Assembly: GCA_038748365.1 (NCBI GenBank)
Contig: JBCDIZ010000004.1
Span: 1-64,000 of the forward strand
Source of the DNA: Alterisphingorhabdus sp038748365
GTDB lineage: Bacteria; Pseudomonadota; Alphaproteobacteria; Sphingomonadales; Sphingomonadaceae
Reading direction: 5' to 3'
DNA: 64,000 nt
Both the position numbers and the translations under genes were made by a program. Under the pieces are notes generated by a model, which had not been told where the DNA came from, did no database searches, and saw only the letters and a list, made by a program, of their open reading frames with translations. Positions 24,880 through 33,518 of the stretch are shown here, piece after piece. Position 1 is the stretch's first letter, and each line of letters begins with the position of its first letter.

Positions 24880-26463
24880 TTAAGGCAAAATCCCGATCCC
24901 GCTTTCCAGACCCAGCGTGGCGAAGTCTGCAGAAGCCGCAGCCAGATCTGCACGGGCTGCGGCGAGGTTGAATTCGGCTTGCAGGCGTCGGATACTGGCA
25001 TTGGCGGCGGCTTCTTCGCGCAGATTGACGAGGAAAAAGTCACTTGCGCCGGCGCGGAACAAACGGCGTTCGCCTGCTGCCATGATATTGGCTGCGCGTT
25101 CTTCATCGCGCGCGATCTGCAACAGATTTTCCGCTGCGCGCAGATCGATGATGATATCGTTGATGGTGTTTTCTACCCGTTCCGCAACCTGCTGACGGGC
25201 GCGGCGGGTAGCTTCCATTTCTGCCTGTGTCGCGGCGATGCGACCGCGCGCCTCGCGTCGTTGCAGGGGCACAGAGAAGCGCACACCGACAATGGTTTCA
25301 AAGCCATCGCGCGAGGGTCCACCCGCTCCGATGGAACCGAAATCATTCGACGCTTCAGCAAAGACATCAAAGCGTGGACGCAACAGGTTTTCATCGAGTT
25401 GCAGTCTTAGGCGTGCCTGTTCCAGCCGGGTTTCGACAATCTTGATATCGGGCCGCCGCGCCAGCACATCCTCGATGGTTTCATCGCCGTTGCTATAAAT
25501 CTGTGGCAGGTCATCGGGTATCAAATTGGGGTCTGGTTGCAATGGTCGCCCGTCATCATCGCGCCAGAAGAGTGACAGGCGGTTGGATGCCTGCTGCAAA
25601 TTGCGCTCTGCCTGCACCAACAGAGTCTGGCGGCGAAGGATATTTTGCTGGTTCTCGGTCAGAATGATATCTGCCTGTGCGCCGAGCTGGACTTGCCGCA
25701 CCAAACCCGATTGCCGGTCATTGGCAAGTTTGAGTAGCTGTCGATAGATGCGCAGCTGCTGCGCTGCGGCGACCCAGTTGTTATAGGATTCAATTGCCCG
25801 CTGTTGCACACCGATAGCGACGATATTGGTCTCTATCTCTGCCACCCGGGCATTGAGACGGGCGTTACGTTCGCCAAAACGGCGATCATCAATCAGATTA
25901 TCACGCAGCAGGGCATAGACACCGCGCGCTTTCAGTTCGCCTGCCTGATTGGTGAAGAAGAAATCATTATAGACCGGGAAACGCCCCTGCGAATTGCGAT
26001 AGCCGACCTCAATGCTGCCACCATTATTGGTCAGAGGCTGTACGGCCGTGGCATTGAGATATTGGCCGCCATAAAAGCCGGAGAGATAGGAATAGGTCTC
26101 GGCATTGAATATCAGGTCAAAAGCGCCTTGCGCTGCAGTTATTCGGGCATTGGCGGCTTGGGCATCAGCCAGTGCTTCGAGGATCTGCGGCGTATGGCGC
26201 GCCGAGCTTTCCAGCAGGGCATCCAGCGTGAGATATTCGCCTATGCGTGGCGCCTCGCTCACCGGTGGTGGTGTCAGATTGGGGATATTCCCATCTGAAG
26301 TGGTGCTATCCGGCTGTTGCGTCGGTTGTACTATCGGCCGCGGTAATGGTTCGACATTCTGGGCTTGCGCCGGAGTGCTGGCAGCGAAGGATACAGCCAG
26401 CAGCACGGCAGGAGCAAGGACAGAAATAGCAGCGCGGGAGTGCTTCACCCTAAGGGGCAGCAT
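24880..26463 (-). CDS. TolC-family outer membrane efflux/secretion channel
   Basis: A 527-residue protein with a signal peptide ending near AQAQN and a proline-rich spacer, then two outer-membrane-factor repeats rich in long helices (EALADAQAANARITAAQGAFD; IKIVETRLEQARLRLQLDENL). These form the trans-periplasmic barrel. I chose start 26463 because upstream codons add a non-signal extension. It is the last gene of a three-gene operon, overlapping the HlyD gene by 14 bp. It converges with the helicase gene. It would supply the outer-membrane duct for the ABC-HlyD pair. Confidence 0.9.
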   Translation of the reverse strand: MLPLRVKHSRAAISVLAPAVLLAVSFAASTPAQAQNVEPLPRPIVQPTQQPDSTTSDGNIPNLTPPPVSEAPRIGEYLTLDALLESSARHTPQILEALADAQAANARITAAQGAFDLIFNAETYSYLSGFYGGQYLNATAVQPLTNNGGSIEVGYRNSQGRFPVYNDFFFTNQAGELKARGVYALLRDNLIDDRRFGERNARLNARVAEIETNIVAIGVQQRAIESYNNWVAAAQQLRIYRQLLKLANDRQSGLVRQVQLGAQADIILTENQQNILRRQTLLVQAERNLQQASNRLSLFWRDDDGRPLQPDPNLIPDDLPQIYSNGDETIEDVLARRPDIKIVETRLEQARLRLQLDENLLRPRFDVFAEASNDFGSIGAGGPSRDGFETIVGVRFSVPLQRREARGRIAATQAEMEATRRARQQVAERVENTINDIIIDLRAAENLLQIARDEERAANIMAAGERRLFRAGASDFFLVNLREEAAANASIRRLQAEFNLAAARADLAAASADFATLGLESGIGILP

Positions 26464-27499
26464 TGGCTCCACCTCCGGGTGAATTATCGGTAACCGGCTG
26501 GAGCGGGAAGTCGTTAAGCTGGCGCCAGAGTTCAAAGGCAACCGAGACTTCTTGCATCAGCACCCAGCCGCGCACAGTGGCGCCGAGACGGACAAAAGGT
26601 TCTTTGGGCCATGCGGGCTTGTCGGGATGTTCGACCACTAGAACGCGGAACAGACCATTGGGAGAACTGGCAAGGTCGATGGATTGGACTTGCCCGTCAA
26701 AAATGCCCTGCGCCACCGAAGGCCAGCCGGAAAACTGGATAGCGGGCCAGCCCTCAAATTCCAGCCGCACAGGGAAACCGGGCTTAATCAGAGAGACGTC
26801 GCGGCCATCAATATACAGCTCGACAACACGCTCTGCTTCAATCGGGGCGAAGGTGGCGAGGACATCGCCTTGGCTGACCAAAGTGGCCTTGTCGCCACCG
26901 CTTATGCGTTGGATAACACCATCACGTGGGGCGCGGACAAGCTGCACCGACTGGCGGCTAAGGTTAATATCGATACGGTTAAGTTCGGCCATGGCTTCGG
27001 CCAGTGTGGCCTCTTTCTCGGCAACCTGAATCCGCGCTAGCTCATATTCGCGTCGCGCGCCCAAACCTTCATCAAAAAGGGCCCGGTCACGGGTAACATC
27101 GAGCCGGGCTGTTTCCAGCGCACTTTCCGCTGCGGCAATGCGTGCGGTGATTTGCGCGCGTTCGGCTTGCAATCTTTGCAGCAGCTGTGGATCATTATCT
27201 GCCAGCTGGACAATGGAGTCGCCTTCCTTGACTGGCTGGCCATCCTGGACAAACCATTCCTCAATCCGTCCAGGCACCAGCGCGGTGACATTCTGCACCC
27301 GGTCCTGTGGGTTAAGCGCGATGACCTGACCGCTGCCCTGTGCAGTCTGCACCCAGGGGACAAAAGTAACGAAAAGCGCGACAAAGATCAGGCTGGCGAG
27401 GATCATCCATTTAAATACCCTTTGTGACACAGGCATCTTCTGCGCAACGAGGGTATCGAAATGGTCGACATGATCTTTGTAGGAAGGTTTCGTCGTCAT
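26450..27499 (-). CDS. HlyD-family membrane fusion protein
   Basis: A 349-residue adaptor. One transmembrane helix at about residues 27-50, a lipoyl/beta-barrel half-motif (VPGRIEEWFVQDGQPVKEGD), a long coiled-coil hairpin from about 105 to 185, and the matching half-motif VRAPRDGVIQRISGG. The C-terminal beta-barrel is truncated compared with canonical HlyD. The first codon overlaps the ABC gene stop by 4 bp (ATGA) and its end overlaps the TolC gene, so the three are made together. It should bridge the inner-membrane ABC protein and TolC. Confidence 0.9.
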   Translation of the reverse strand: MTTKPSYKDHVDHFDTLVAQKMPVSQRVFKWMILASLIFVALFVTFVPWVQTAQGSGQVIALNPQDRVQNVTALVPGRIEEWFVQDGQPVKEGDSIVQLADNDPQLLQRLQAERAQITARIAAAESALETARLDVTRDRALFDEGLGARREYELARIQVAEKEATLAEAMAELNRIDINLSRQSVQLVRAPRDGVIQRISGGDKATLVSQGDVLATFAPIEAERVVELYIDGRDVSLIKPGFPVRLEFEGWPAIQFSGWPSVAQGIFDGQVQSIDLASSPNGLFRVLVVEHPDKPAWPKEPFVRLGATVRGWVLMQEVSVAFELWRQLNDFPLQPVTDNSPGGGANAAP

Positions 27500-29229
27500 T
27501 GCTCTGCTCCCGCAGATAGCTTGCTGTTCGATTTGGTTGCGGCATAGAGCTGCATCAGCGCACCAGCATTGCGTACAATTTTCTGCTCATCGCGGCCAAC
27601 CCAGAGATATTGCGTGTCTGTGCCATTGATATTGCGTGCGGTAAAATGAATGGTGGTTGTACCATGTGTTGCCAGTTCAGCACCGACACGCAGTAAGATA
27701 TCCGGCTCAAGCATATCGAAAAGAGGCGTCAGTAGGAGGATGCGTGGATTACGCATAATGGCGCCTGCTAATTTCAGCGCCATCGCTTCGGCCAGAGACA
27801 GCGGCCAGCCAGAAGTGGAAAGCGGCGTGTCCATTCCCAGCGGCAGGCTGGCAACACGGTTGCTCAAACCCACAGTGTCGAGCATCTCCAATGTGTCGGC
27901 GGAGGAAAATTGCGGATTAGAAAGCTGCAAATATTCGCGGATTGTTGAATCGACCATGCTCGGCCTATCGAGCACGATAACGTCAGAACGCAGTTTGAAA
28001 CTGTTGATGTTGAGGATATCCTGACCGCCAACGGTAATGACCCCGCGCTTCGGTTTTTCATGGCGTTTGAGCGCATGGGTAAAGAAACGCTGGGTTTCAT
28101 GATCCTCCGCCATAGCACGCAGATTTGAACCAGCGGGGATGGAAATGTTGAATTCTGTGGTACCGCCGCGATTTGATGAGAACACTGTCTCGCGAAATTC
28201 CAGCGTGCCATCGGCTGCCTCGTCCCTGGCCGTAGCTTTTGGATCTTCCTGATCGATGTGGAAGATCAGGCCGATTTCTTCTGAGGCGGCGACAAGATCA
28301 TAGGTGTTATCGAGATAGGGGCCAATTTGCCCAAGCCCGAAAAATGCGGCTGAAAGGATAAGCTCGGCAGCAACTAGCTGACCAATGGAAAGTTGTTCCT
28401 CAATCACCAGCCAGCCACCCAGCGCAAGAAGACCTGCACTGGAGAGAGCATAGAGCAACAAAAAGCTTACGGTCTGGGCATAGCTATAGAAGAAGTGGCG
28501 TTTGCGCTGCTTCATATAGTTGGCGGTGACTTCTTCCGAGCGATCCATCGCATAGCCGACATGCCGCTGTGATTTATAGAAACCGTTGGAGATGCCGACA
28601 TTTTCCAGCCAGCGTGCGGCTTCATATTTGGCGTGACTGAGCGCAATCCCGCTGCGAATGGCGCCACGCGTCCATATCAGCAGAATGAGAAAGGCGAAGA
28701 AAATCACCAGCCCGTTAAACGCCAGGAAAAACGGGTGATAAAAGGAGGTGACGGCAAAGCCGACCGCCGATTGCAGGATGATGGTAAAGCCGCCAATTAA
28801 CAGCGACGGCACCGATTTCTGGACGGTAACTACATCAAAATAGCGGTTGAACAGGTCTTCGCGTTTGGCATCCTGAAAAAACGGGTTTGAGGCATGGATC
28901 GCACGTGTGGTGATCTCCGCCACTAGGCGGGCATAGAAGCGGCGGGTGAACATCTCCATCACATGAACGCGCAAAGCGCTAAGCAGAACTGCTATCAGCA
29001 ATAGCACCAGCAGGGCCATGGAGAGCGCCACCAAGGGGGTCACCAATGCCGTGTTGGCGACCGAGTTGATCAGCATTTGCACGGAAATTGGAGTTGCCAG
29101 TGACAAGATACTGATGCCGATGCCGTAGATCAGTGCGATTGTGACATAGGGGCGTTCCGGCGATATCAATGTGAACATCCAGCGCAAGGCGTCACGCGCG
29201 CCCATTTCATGCTGTTTGTCCGTGGCCAT
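27496..29229 (-). CDS. ABC-exporter-like protein with degenerate ATPase domain
   Basis: A 577-residue half-transporter: an ABC type-1 transmembrane domain with about six helices (residues 20-320), then an NBD-like domain. The NBD keeps recognisable surroundings, such as NISIPAGS before the P-loop site, VITVGGQDILNIN, LRSDVIVLDRPSMVDSTIREYL and NPRILLLTPLFDMLEPD. However, the P-loop GxxGxGKS/T is replaced by AEDHETQRF, the LSGGQ signature by LSLAE, the Q-loop Gln by Asp, and the Walker B DE by TP. It therefore should not hydrolyse ATP in the usual way. No C39 peptidase domain is present. The frame is intact, so this is not a broken gene. Confidence 0.85.
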   Translation of the reverse strand: MATDKQHEMGARDALRWMFTLISPERPYVTIALIYGIGISILSLATPISVQMLINSVANTALVTPLVALSMALLVLLLIAVLLSALRVHVMEMFTRRFYARLVAEITTRAIHASNPFFQDAKREDLFNRYFDVVTVQKSVPSLLIGGFTIILQSAVGFAVTSFYHPFFLAFNGLVIFFAFLILLIWTRGAIRSGIALSHAKYEAARWLENVGISNGFYKSQRHVGYAMDRSEEVTANYMKQRKRHFFYSYAQTVSFLLLYALSSAGLLALGGWLVIEEQLSIGQLVAAELILSAAFFGLGQIGPYLDNTYDLVAASEEIGLIFHIDQEDPKATARDEAADGTLEFRETVFSSNRGGTTEFNISIPAGSNLRAMAEDHETQRFFTHALKRHEKPKRGVITVGGQDILNINSFKLRSDVIVLDRPSMVDSTIREYLQLSNPQFSSADTLEMLDTVGLSNRVASLPLGMDTPLSTSGWPLSLAEAMALKLAGAIMRNPRILLLTPLFDMLEPDILLRVGAELATHGTTTIHFTARNINGTDTQYLWVGRDEQKIVRNAGALMQLYAATKSNSKLSAGAEQ

Positions 29230-29274
29230 AGATGGTTACTCCCCGATAACTAATGCACTATCATGACTGTGCAA

Positions 29275-29310
29275 TTGTGCACCAGCTAATAAATTTGTGC
29301 ACTAGCTAAT
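29275..29310. promoter_or_regulatory. Tandem 16-bp direct repeats upstream of the ABC operon
   Basis: TTGTGCAC-C-AGCTAAT (29275-29290) and TTGTGCAC-T-AGCTAAT (29295-29310) repeat with a 20-bp period, that is two helical turns. Further out, ATGCAATAG occurs at 29315 and 29348. The cluster occupies the 143-bp gap between the ABC operon start and the end of the regulator gene. It may be an operator, possibly for the adjacent OxyR-like protein. Confidence 0.55.
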
Positions 29311-29372
29311 GGATATGCAATAGATAGCAATGCGATATTACACGATAATGCAATAGTTTTTATCTATGATAA

Positions 29373-30293
29373 TTACTGGCTGTTTTGCGCCTGGGCCAGA
29401 CGTTCCAGAGCTTTCTCACGAATATATTCCCCCATCCAGCGATAGGTATCTTCATAAGCCGCTCCGCGCCGCCACGCCATGCCGATGCTGCGGCTGGCTT
29501 TCCAGTCTTTGACCTCAAGCCGCTTGACCATATCAACACCACCGACTTCGGAACTCAGGTAAAATTCCGGCAATAATGAGATGCCGAGGCCCGACCCGAC
29601 CATTTGGCGCAGGCTGTCGAGGCTGGTGCCCTCATAATCGCGAAGAATATCTGCACCCAGCTCATCTGCGATAGTCTTGGTCTGGATGTGATAATGATGC
29701 TTAGGGTCAAGGCTCAAAAAGCCTGTGCCACTAAAGTCACTTTTCTGAAGATCATCTTTCTGTGCCAACCGATGGTCAGGTGGAGCGACAATATAGAGCG
29801 GCTCATGGAAAAGCGGCTCGATTTCCAACGCGCTATTCTCAATTGGCAATGGCCCGAGCAAAATATCGATACTGCCACTGGCCAGTTCCTGTACCTGCTC
29901 GATAGGAATGCCTTCGCGGATATATAGCCGCAAATTGGGCGCGAGCTGGTGTAGTTGCCGCACGATATCAGGCATAAAATAGGGGCCGATGGTCGGGCTG
30001 ACGCCAAATCGCAATGTACCGGCGCGGCCATCATTGGCCTTAGTCGCGGTATCGCGCAAGTCGCGTACATCGACCAGTATCTTGCGCGCCTTGGTCGCTA
30101 TTTCGCGTCCAATGGGGGTTAGTTCAGCACCGCGGCTTTCGCGTTCGACCAGCTTGACGCCGAGTCGTTGTTCCAAAGTACGTATCTGCTGGCTCAATGT
30201 TGGCTGAGACACATGCACCCGATCTGCGGCACGGCCAAAATGACCCAGATCTGCAATGGCGATGAGATATTCGAGCTGACGAAGCGTTGGCAT
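29373..30293 (-). CDS. OxyR-like LysR-family regulator without cysteines
   Basis: A 306-residue LysR-type regulator. The N-terminal winged helix-turn-helix (MPTLRQLEYLIAIADLGHFGRAAD, then VSQPTLSQQIRTLEQRLG) and the effector domain resemble OxyR throughout, including GTSLDSLRQMVGSGLGISLLP. In OxyR the peroxide sensor is a Cys pair spaced nine residues apart just before that segment. Here the equivalent stretch, LDPKHHYHIQTKTIADELGAD, has His and Ala instead, and the entire protein has no cysteine. It therefore cannot sense peroxide by disulfide formation. It lies upstream of the ABC operon on the same strand with a 143-bp gap and may control it. Similar proteins are often labelled oxyR. Confidence 0.85.
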   Translation of the reverse strand: MPTLRQLEYLIAIADLGHFGRAADRVHVSQPTLSQQIRTLEQRLGVKLVERESRGAELTPIGREIATKARKILVDVRDLRDTATKANDGRAGTLRFGVSPTIGPYFMPDIVRQLHQLAPNLRLYIREGIPIEQVQELASGSIDILLGPLPIENSALEIEPLFHEPLYIVAPPDHRLAQKDDLQKSDFSGTGFLSLDPKHHYHIQTKTIADELGADILRDYEGTSLDSLRQMVGSGLGISLLPEFYLSSEVGGVDMVKRLEVKDWKASRSIGMAWRRGAAYEDTYRWMGEYIREKALERLAQAQNSQ

Positions 30294-30632
30294 GGCTTTA
30301 CTATAGTTTCACTCTATCGGATTGCCAGCATTAGTTTTTACACTGTGTATTTAGATGTGGCATTTTGCTTTGTTCTTGAACTGATAGCTGTGGTTATAGC
30401 CGCATATCAGGAAATTTTATCCAATAAATACATATATTTAGATGATACCTGACCTCATCCGATGTTCTCATAGGTTCAATCTATCATATGACTGTGTTTC
30501 AAGTGATTGGATTTGGTAGCAGTGCGGGGCTATTCAATAATCAACGCAAGGCAATAAGCCTGACGCGACAGATATAATAAAATTCAAAGTTCTCTAATAG
30601 AACTTGATAAAAGCGGTGAGGAGTATTGCAAA
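30294..30632. other. 339-bp AT-rich gap
   Basis: This stretch is AT-rich and holds no convincing gene. It should contain the promoter of the LysR gene (minus strand) and that of the small gene at 30633. The only structure I noted is the ribosome site GAGGAG at 30617. Confidence 0.4.
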
Positions 30633-30815
30633 ATGGCAAGTTATCTCGCAGTTTTACGGGCAAGGCTGAACCGGATTAATAATCTGATCGCCAGCTACAA
30701 AGACGCAGGTCGCCCCGGAAAATCGCAGGATCTCTACCATGCCCGCGAGCGCCTTATTGACCGTATCAATATTCTCGAATCCGGCCTGTCCCACCGGGCC
30801 GAACCCGCCAGCTAA
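30633..30815 (+). CDS. Small hypothetical protein (60 aa)
   Basis: A 60-residue basic protein, predicted helical, with the start MASYLAVLRARLNRINNLIA and heptad-like leucines and isoleucines through residue 50. GAGGAG lies 10 bases before the ATG. I do not recognise the family. The stop codon lies inside a GCCAGC-TAAG-GCTGGC hairpin. Coding status is supported by the ribosome site and codon pattern only. Confidence 0.55.
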   Translation: MASYLAVLRARLNRINNLIASYKDAGRPGKSQDLYHARERLIDRINILESGLSHRAEPAS

Positions 30816-30896
30816 GGCTGGCACCCAAGTGACCGACGCGGTCCTGTATTGAGCACTCCCCCTAGGCTCACCTCTCATGACTACAGACCGCGTCGG
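30807..30896. other. Structured intergenic element (nested hairpins)
   Basis: GCCAGC/GCTGGC (30807-30822) is followed by a larger stem, 30833-30848 with 30882-30896, pairing 15 bases with a single bulge, and an inner TGAGC/GCTCA stem at 30850-30870. No U-run follows, so it is not a simple terminator. It could be a structured 3' end, a small RNA or a palindromic repeat. Confidence 0.45.
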
Positions 30897-30964
30897 CCAC
30901 TAATTCTCTGAATATTTATTCTCCCGTCTCTGGCAGTGCATGCAGCATTGCCTATATCTAGAGC

Positions 30965-31339
30965 ATGTCGGCCTCAAACAGCCCCTCAGTCACCGTCTGG
31001 TATGATGGTGCTTGCCCGTTATGCATGCGTGAAATTGCGCTGATGCGGCGACTTGATAGCCGTGAGCGGATCGATTTTGTTGATGTTTCGGAAGAAGATG
31101 CTGCTGTATCCTGTCCAATATCGCGTCAGGCTCTGCTGGAGCGCTTTCATGCGCGCGACCGCGATGGGAAGCTCCAGTCCGGTGCTGCCGCCTTTGCGGT
31201 GATGTGGCGCGTTATCCCGCTATTGAAACCACTGGGATATCTCGCGCGGCTGCCATTTGCGCTGACGGTTCTTGAATGGTCCTATTGCCAGTTTCTCAAA
31301 GTGCGCCCGCGTCTTCAGCGCGTATTTGCCGAGCAATAG
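30965..31339 (+). CDS. DCC-family (DUF393) thiol-disulfide oxidoreductase-like protein
   Basis: A 124-residue protein beginning with VTVWYDGACPLCMREIALM, the D-x-x-C-P-x-C motif that defines the DCC (DUF393/YuxK) family. A thioredoxin-like fold is likely. Later segments QALLERFHARDRDGKLQSGAAAFAVMWR and the C-terminal YCQFLKVRP match the family. Its substrate is unknown. It overlaps the convergent KDPG aldolase gene by 44 bp at the 3' ends. Confidence 0.88.
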   Translation: MSASNSPSVTVWYDGACPLCMREIALMRRLDSRERIDFVDVSEEDAAVSCPISRQALLERFHARDRDGKLQSGAAAFAVMWRVIPLLKPLGYLARLPFALTVLEWSYCQFLKVRPRLQRVFAEQ

Positions 31340-31967
31340 CTACCGCCTGTTCCGCCAATTGTGTGATCGCGGTGTAGTTTCCAGCCGCAATCTCTGCTTT
31401 GGGTGTCAGCCAGCTGCCGCCACAGGCAATGACCGAAGGCAGCTGCAAAAACTCTGCAAGATTATCGGCGCTGACGCCGCCGGTCGGCATGAAACGCATC
31501 TCGCGAAATACACTGGACAGCGCTTTGAGCATTGGGATGCCACCTGCAAGCATTGCCGGAAAGAATTTCACCGTTCGTAACCCCAATGCATAAGCGCGCT
31601 GCACCTCGCCAGGGGTCATGGCGCCGGGGTAGATCGGAACATCCTTATTGAGACAGTAGCGCACAACATCATCCACCAGACCCGGTGAAACGGTAAAACG
31701 GGCTCCGCGCGTTATGGCTTCTTCTGCCTGATCGACAGTCAGAACCGTGCCCGCACCGACAATCACATCGCTGCACTTTTCGGCAATGGCTGCCATGCAG
31801 TCCATTGCTTTATCACTGCGCAGAACCACCTCTATCACCTTGAGTCCGCCTGCGGTCAGCGCATTGGCTGTGGCGATAGCACTTGCCGGATCGTCCGCAT
31901 CGACAAGCGGCACAATGGGGGCAGCGTGGAAATGGCTTTCCAGCATAGAATGGGCATCACTAATCAT
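31296..31967 (-). CDS. eda: 2-dehydro-3-deoxyphosphogluconate (KDPG) aldolase
   Basis: A 223-residue class I aldolase of the Entner-Doudoroff pathway that splits KDPG into pyruvate and glyceraldehyde 3-phosphate. The Schiff-base lysine is in RTVKFFPA, preceded by GAMTPGEVQRAYALG, and the phosphate loop is FMPTGGVSADNL. The conserved Glu is in VIEVVLRS. The start at 31967 gives a normal length; ATG at 31979 and at 32003 are also in frame. Its 3' end overlaps the DUF393 gene on the opposite strand. The other pathway genes (edd, zwf, glk) are not in the window. Confidence 0.9.
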   Translation of the reverse strand: MISDAHSMLESHFHAAPIVPLVDADDPASAIATANALTAGGLKVIEVVLRSDKAMDCMAAIAEKCSDVIVGAGTVLTVDQAEEAITRGARFTVSPGLVDDVVRYCLNKDVPIYPGAMTPGEVQRAYALGLRTVKFFPAMLAGGIPMLKALSSVFREMRFMPTGGVSADNLAEFLQLPSVIACGGSWLTPKAEIAAGNYTAITQLAEQAVAIARQIRAEDAGAL

Positions 31968-32009
31968 GCCCTGTTTCATCCCGCATTGTTTGCGCGATGG
32001 CAAGGCTGC

Positions 32010-33458
32010 TTAGAAGCTATATTGCGCCGACACTTGTATCTTCTGCAAATTGCCCGACAGTCCATTTTCCAGTTCGCGATCGGCATAGAGATATTCGATA
32101 CCGAGATTGAGCGGCGGCACGGGTGAGTAGACCAGGTTGATAAAGCCGTTCGTACTCTGGTCGGTGACGCCATTCGTGGTCAGACTAACCGGATTGTCTG
32201 CCTTGAAATAGCTGCCAGCTATAGTGGTACGCAATTTGGGCGACCAGAAGTGACGATAAGCGACAAAGCCGGAATAGGTGGCAATCGGGTCCAGCGAACC
32301 ATCAGCGCGCACAGCGGCATCATTAACCAGATTAAGGCCGACATAGCGGCCAATCCCGTCGCCCGCACTGGCCATAAAGCGAAGATCATCACGCTCGCCG
32401 ACATTGATCTTGCCCGACAGGCTGATGCCATAGCCAAAGGCACTGTCGGATTCGAGATTGAAGACATTTTCATCAACGCTGAGCGCGCGGCCAATGCCAG
32501 CCAGTGTGATGCGGCCCCAATCGCGGGTATAATTATAGCGCAACACCAGATCGGGCAGGCTATCATTGTTGCCGATTACCCGCGCGCCTGTTGGCGTGGT
32601 TACGGTGGTTTCCGGTTGCTCTACCGCCACTTGTAGGCCGCCATTGGTGTATCGGATTAAAGGCTGGCGGTCGAAGACAGTGCCCGGCGTTACGCCAATA
32701 AAGTCGAGTGTTTCGGGCAAGGCGCCAACATCCTGAAAGGTCGACCAGGTCTGGCCGAACAGCCAGTTATCATAAGTGAGATAGGCCTGACGTACACGCG
32801 GGACAAAGCTGTTCGAGATGCGTTCATTGCCGCCTGCAGTGACCATGAAGTCGAGTTCGATGACTGAAGAAAGGGTATGATCATCGCCGACATCGGTGGC
32901 AGTTTTGAAGAAGAAACGCGTCTGGCGGATATTGAAATCGGTATCGAAACCCGAGGCGTCGCCGCCCACCGGGATCAGACCGGGGATGAGAAAATCACGC
33001 GCAATGCTGCTCGAATCGACGACACCACCGCTGGTGCGCTCACTGATCGCGTCCATCTTGACATAACCGCCATAAGTGATGCTGGTATTGCCGACCTTAA
33101 AACCATCGCCCAGGACATCGCGATTGGCGATCAGCTTGTCGTTAACCTCAACGATTTGGAGTTCAACCTTTTCGGCCTTACGCCCAACTTCTTCAGCCTT
33201 GCGTTCAACCTGCTCGGTGCGTTCGGCGAGTTCACGCGTCTCTTCGACCGCCTGTTTCACTTCCGCAACCATGGCGCGGTCCTGCTCGCCTTGCTGTTCT
33301 TTCTGGTCCATGCGGGTGATCAGCGTTTCAACCAGCGATTCAAGCCGGTCCAGTCGCTCTTCAATGCTTGTTTCTTGTGCGATTGCCGTTGCCGGTGTCA
33401 GGCAACTGGCCGCGAGCAACAGCCCGAATAGTGTGTTTCTTTTGTTATGTTTTGCCAT
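32010..33458 (-). CDS. DcaP-like outer membrane porin
   Basis: A 482-residue porin. Signal peptide to about residue 27 (AIAQE), a coiled-coil segment (about residues 28-100, SIEERLDRLESLVETLI onward) and a beta-barrel ending in YSF. The coiled coil plus barrel with the FNIRQTRFFFKT and GQTWSTFQD motifs matches DcaP-type trimeric porins, which take up organic acids. GGGGAGGA lies 4 bases before the ATG at 33458. It is divergent from acetyl-CoA synthetase with a 204-bp shared regulatory gap, so uptake of acetate or related acids is likely. Confidence 0.85.
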   Translation of the reverse strand: MAKHNKRNTLFGLLLAASCLTPATAIAQETSIEERLDRLESLVETLITRMDQKEQQGEQDRAMVAEVKQAVEETRELAERTEQVERKAEEVGRKAEKVELQIVEVNDKLIANRDVLGDGFKVGNTSITYGGYVKMDAISERTSGGVVDSSSIARDFLIPGLIPVGGDASGFDTDFNIRQTRFFFKTATDVGDDHTLSSVIELDFMVTAGGNERISNSFVPRVRQAYLTYDNWLFGQTWSTFQDVGALPETLDFIGVTPGTVFDRQPLIRYTNGGLQVAVEQPETTVTTPTGARVIGNNDSLPDLVLRYNYTRDWGRITLAGIGRALSVDENVFNLESDSAFGYGISLSGKINVGERDDLRFMASAGDGIGRYVGLNLVNDAAVRADGSLDPIATYSGFVAYRHFWSPKLRTTIAGSYFKADNPVSLTTNGVTDQSTNGFINLVYSPVPPLNLGIEYLYADRELENGLSGNLQKIQVSAQYSF

Positions 33459-33518
33459 CTTGTCCTCCCCATGATGGTTCAGTCCAAAGTGCCAAAACCC
33501 GCGCGCCGGATACATTAG

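Noticed and set aside
27496..28300. Frameshift or sequencing error as the cause of the degenerate ABC ATPase domain
   Set aside because: The frame is continuous, flanking NBD strands are preserved in the same frame, and the other frames show no Walker A or LSGGQ motif.
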